From: SCUN01 sp964343975
GTDB taxonomy: Bacteria > Acidobacteriota > Vicinamibacteria > Vicinamibacterales > SCN-69-37
Length of the DNA stretch: 34,250 bases
Assembly (NCBI GenBank): GCA_964343975.1
Contig: CAYFLU010000011.1
Span: forward strand, 1-34,250
Direction: 5' to 3'
Part shown: in pieces, positions 32,942-34,250 of the stretch
Position numbering within the stretch: the first letter of the stretch is position 1
Layout: each line of letters opens with the position of its first letter
Program-made: the position numbers and the translations under genes
Notes under the pieces: generated by a model
What the model saw: only the letters and a program-made list of their open reading frames with translations
Told to the model about the DNA's origin: nothing
Databases searched by the model: none

Positions 32942-34250
32942 ATGCCCTCACTGCCACACACGGTGCGCGGCGCCTGCGGCCACGATTGCCCCGACACGTG
33001 CGGCTGGGTCGTCACGGTCGCCGATGGCGTGGCCACGCGGCTGGTCGGTGACGCGTCGCATCCGTTCACGCGCGGCGCGCTCTGCGCGAAGGTGAATCAC
33101 TACCTCGATCGCGTGTATCACCCGGACCGCGTGCTCCATCCGCTGAAGCGCGTAGGCGCCAAAGGGACCGCGAAGTTTACTCGTGTGAGTTGGAAAGACG
33201 CGCTCGCCGACATCGCCGCGCGCTGGCAGCAGATCATCGCGACGCACGGCGCGGAAGCGATCCTGCCGTACAGCTCCGCCGGCGTGCAGGCGCTCGTGCA
33301 GCAGCAGTCGCTCGACGCGCGCTTGTTCGGGTCGATGGGCTGCAGCAACCTCGACCGCAATATCTGCGGCGCGGTGGCCTCGGCCGGGCTCACGGCCACG
33401 ATCGGCACGGGCACCGGCATTGATCCGGAACAGGTCGTGCACAGCCGCTACATCGTGCTGTGGGGCACGAACACGCTCATCACGAACCTGCACTACTGGC
33501 CCTACATCCGCGAAGCCCGCGCGCGCGGCGCCAAGCTCGTCGTCGTGGATCCGATCCGCACGCGCACGGCCGAAGAAGCGGATTGGCACATCCCCGTGGC
33601 GCCGGGCGGCGACGCGGCGCTGGCGCTCGCGATGATGCACGTGATGATCCGCGACGGGCTCGTGGATCACGAGTACGTCAACGCGCATGCGGTTGGGTAC
33701 GACGCGCTGGTCGAGCACGTGCGGCAGTATTCGCCCGAGGCCGTGTCGTCGCTCGTGGCGCTGCCAGCCGCAGACATCGAACGCTTCGCGCGCGAGTACG
33801 CGACCACGACGCCGTCGTTGCTGCGGCCGCTCATCGGGATCGAGCATCACCGCAACGGCGCCATGCAGTTCCGCGCGCTCGCGTGCCTGCCGGTGCTGAG
33901 CGGTGCCTGGCGGCATCGCGGCGGCGGCCTCGCGCGCTCGACGCATGCCCTGCACTTCAGCGTGCTCGACATGAACGCGGTGCTGATGCCGCAGGTGTAC
34001 AAGCCGGCGCGCACGTTGAACATGCGCGACCTGGGCAAAGACCTCTGCGATCGCACGCTCGCGCCGCCCGTGCAGTCGCTGATCGTCTACGGCGCGAACC
34101 CGCTCGTGTCGATGCCGAATCAGCGAAAAATCGCGGAAGGCCTCTCGCGCGAGGATCTCTTCACGGTCGTGCACGACCTGGTGCTCACCGACACGGCGCG
34201 CTACGCCGACTACGTGCTGCCGGCGACGAGCCAGATCGAGCACCTCGACC
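32942..34250 (+). CDS. Molybdopterin (bis-MGD) oxidoreductase, 3' partial
   Basis: The frame is open to the window end; 436 codons are visible. ATG 32942 is directly preceded by GGAGG with a very short spacer. The N-terminus has Cys12, Cys16, Cys20 and Cys48 (CGHDCPDTC ... GALCAK), the 4Fe-4S cluster of the Mo-bisMGD family. Conserved molybdopterin-binding segments follow: YIVLWGTNTLITN, VVVDPIRTRTAEEADWHIPV (split motif), GGDAALALAMMHV, LIVYGANPLVSMPNQ and LTDTARYADYVLPATSQIEH. No Tat signal is present, so it is probably cytoplasmic. The CxxxCxxxC form with PDTC is common among formate-dehydrogenase-like or BisC-type enzymes of unknown substrate. It is not clearly linked to the small Moco-domain-fold protein at 30497. 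Confidence 0.9.
   Translation, partial: MPSLPHTVRGACGHDCPDTCGWVVTVADGVATRLVGDASHPFTRGALCAKVNHYLDRVYHPDRVLHPLKRVGAKGTAKFTRVSWKDALADIAARWQQIIATHGAEAILPYSSAGVQALVQQQSLDARLFGSMGCSNLDRNICGAVASAGLTATIGTGTGIDPEQVVHSRYIVLWGTNTLITNLHYWPYIREARARGAKLVVVDPIRTRTAEEADWHIPVAPGGDAALALAMMHVMIRDGLVDHEYVNAHAVGYDALVEHVRQYSPEAVSSLVALPAADIERFAREYATTTPSLLRPLIGIEHHRNGAMQFRALACLPVLSGAWRHRGGGLARSTHALHFSVLDMNAVLMPQVYKPARTLNMRDLGKDLCDRTLAPPVQSLIVYGANPLVSMPNQRKIAEGLSREDLFTVVHDLVLTDTARYADYVLPATSQIEHLD

Overview
The window is high-GC, densely coded bacterial DNA. Its gene content suggests a soil-type Acidobacteriota, probably of the Vicinamibacteria: Oar-like TonB receptors, GH127 enzymes, CcmH-like proteins with a C-x7-C site, several beta-lactamase-fold serine hydrolases, and the 'cacggaggcacggagacac' intergenic repeat. 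This placement is inferred from gene families; no rRNA or tRNA gene is visible. No stretch longer than about 300 bases lacks a gene.

Left part (1-5.7 kb): the remains of an envelope-glycan cluster. It holds the C-terminal part of a flippase, a frameshifted GT4 glycosyltransferase, a GT4 gene cut off in mid-gene and joined to the 5' fragment of an oppositely oriented secreted-protein gene, a sulfotransferase frameshifted at a G7 run, and then an intact NAD-dependent epimerase and an esterase. Four genes carry three lesions within about 1.2 kb, while the very long genes elsewhere are intact. This suggests local decay or rearrangement, although a local assembly fault is not excluded.

Middle part (5.7-19.6 kb): two secreted serine hydrolases; a 90-bp near-perfect palindrome; a 57-residue small protein next to a TEX30-like hydrolase; an ArsR-methyltransferase fusion regulator directly upstream of metH with a palindrome over its promoter; a three-gene extracytoplasmic flavinylation module (FMN-binding protein, ApbE, RnfD/NqrB-like membrane protein); and a Tat-exported GH127 beta-L-arabinofuranosidase.

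Right part (19.6-32 kb): the most interesting region. A RegB/RegA-type two-component system precedes a CcmH-like protein, CopC-CopD, an MbnP/MbnH pair (copper protein and its di-heme tryptophan-oxidising partner), an outer-membrane-type protein, a sialidase-like lipoprotein with a CxCC motif and a His/Met repeat, an Oar-like TonB receptor, a small Moco-domain-fold protein and a second, shortened MbnH-like di-heme protein. Three copies of a palindrome TGCGRCAA-N-TTGYCGCA lie 35-38 bp upstream of five start codons (ccmH; copC and mbnP; sialidase-like and TonB receptor). They resemble RegA/RegR/PrrA boxes (GCGNC...GNCGC). I infer a RegBA-controlled copper-handling regulon: the receptor and lipoprotein would act at the outer membrane, CopC/MbnP would bind copper in the periplasm, MbnH would mature MbnP, CopD would move copper across the inner membrane, and CcmH would support c-type heme attachment in MbnH.

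The window ends with a family-24-type methyltransferase and the 5' part of a molybdopterin oxidoreductase that runs off the end.
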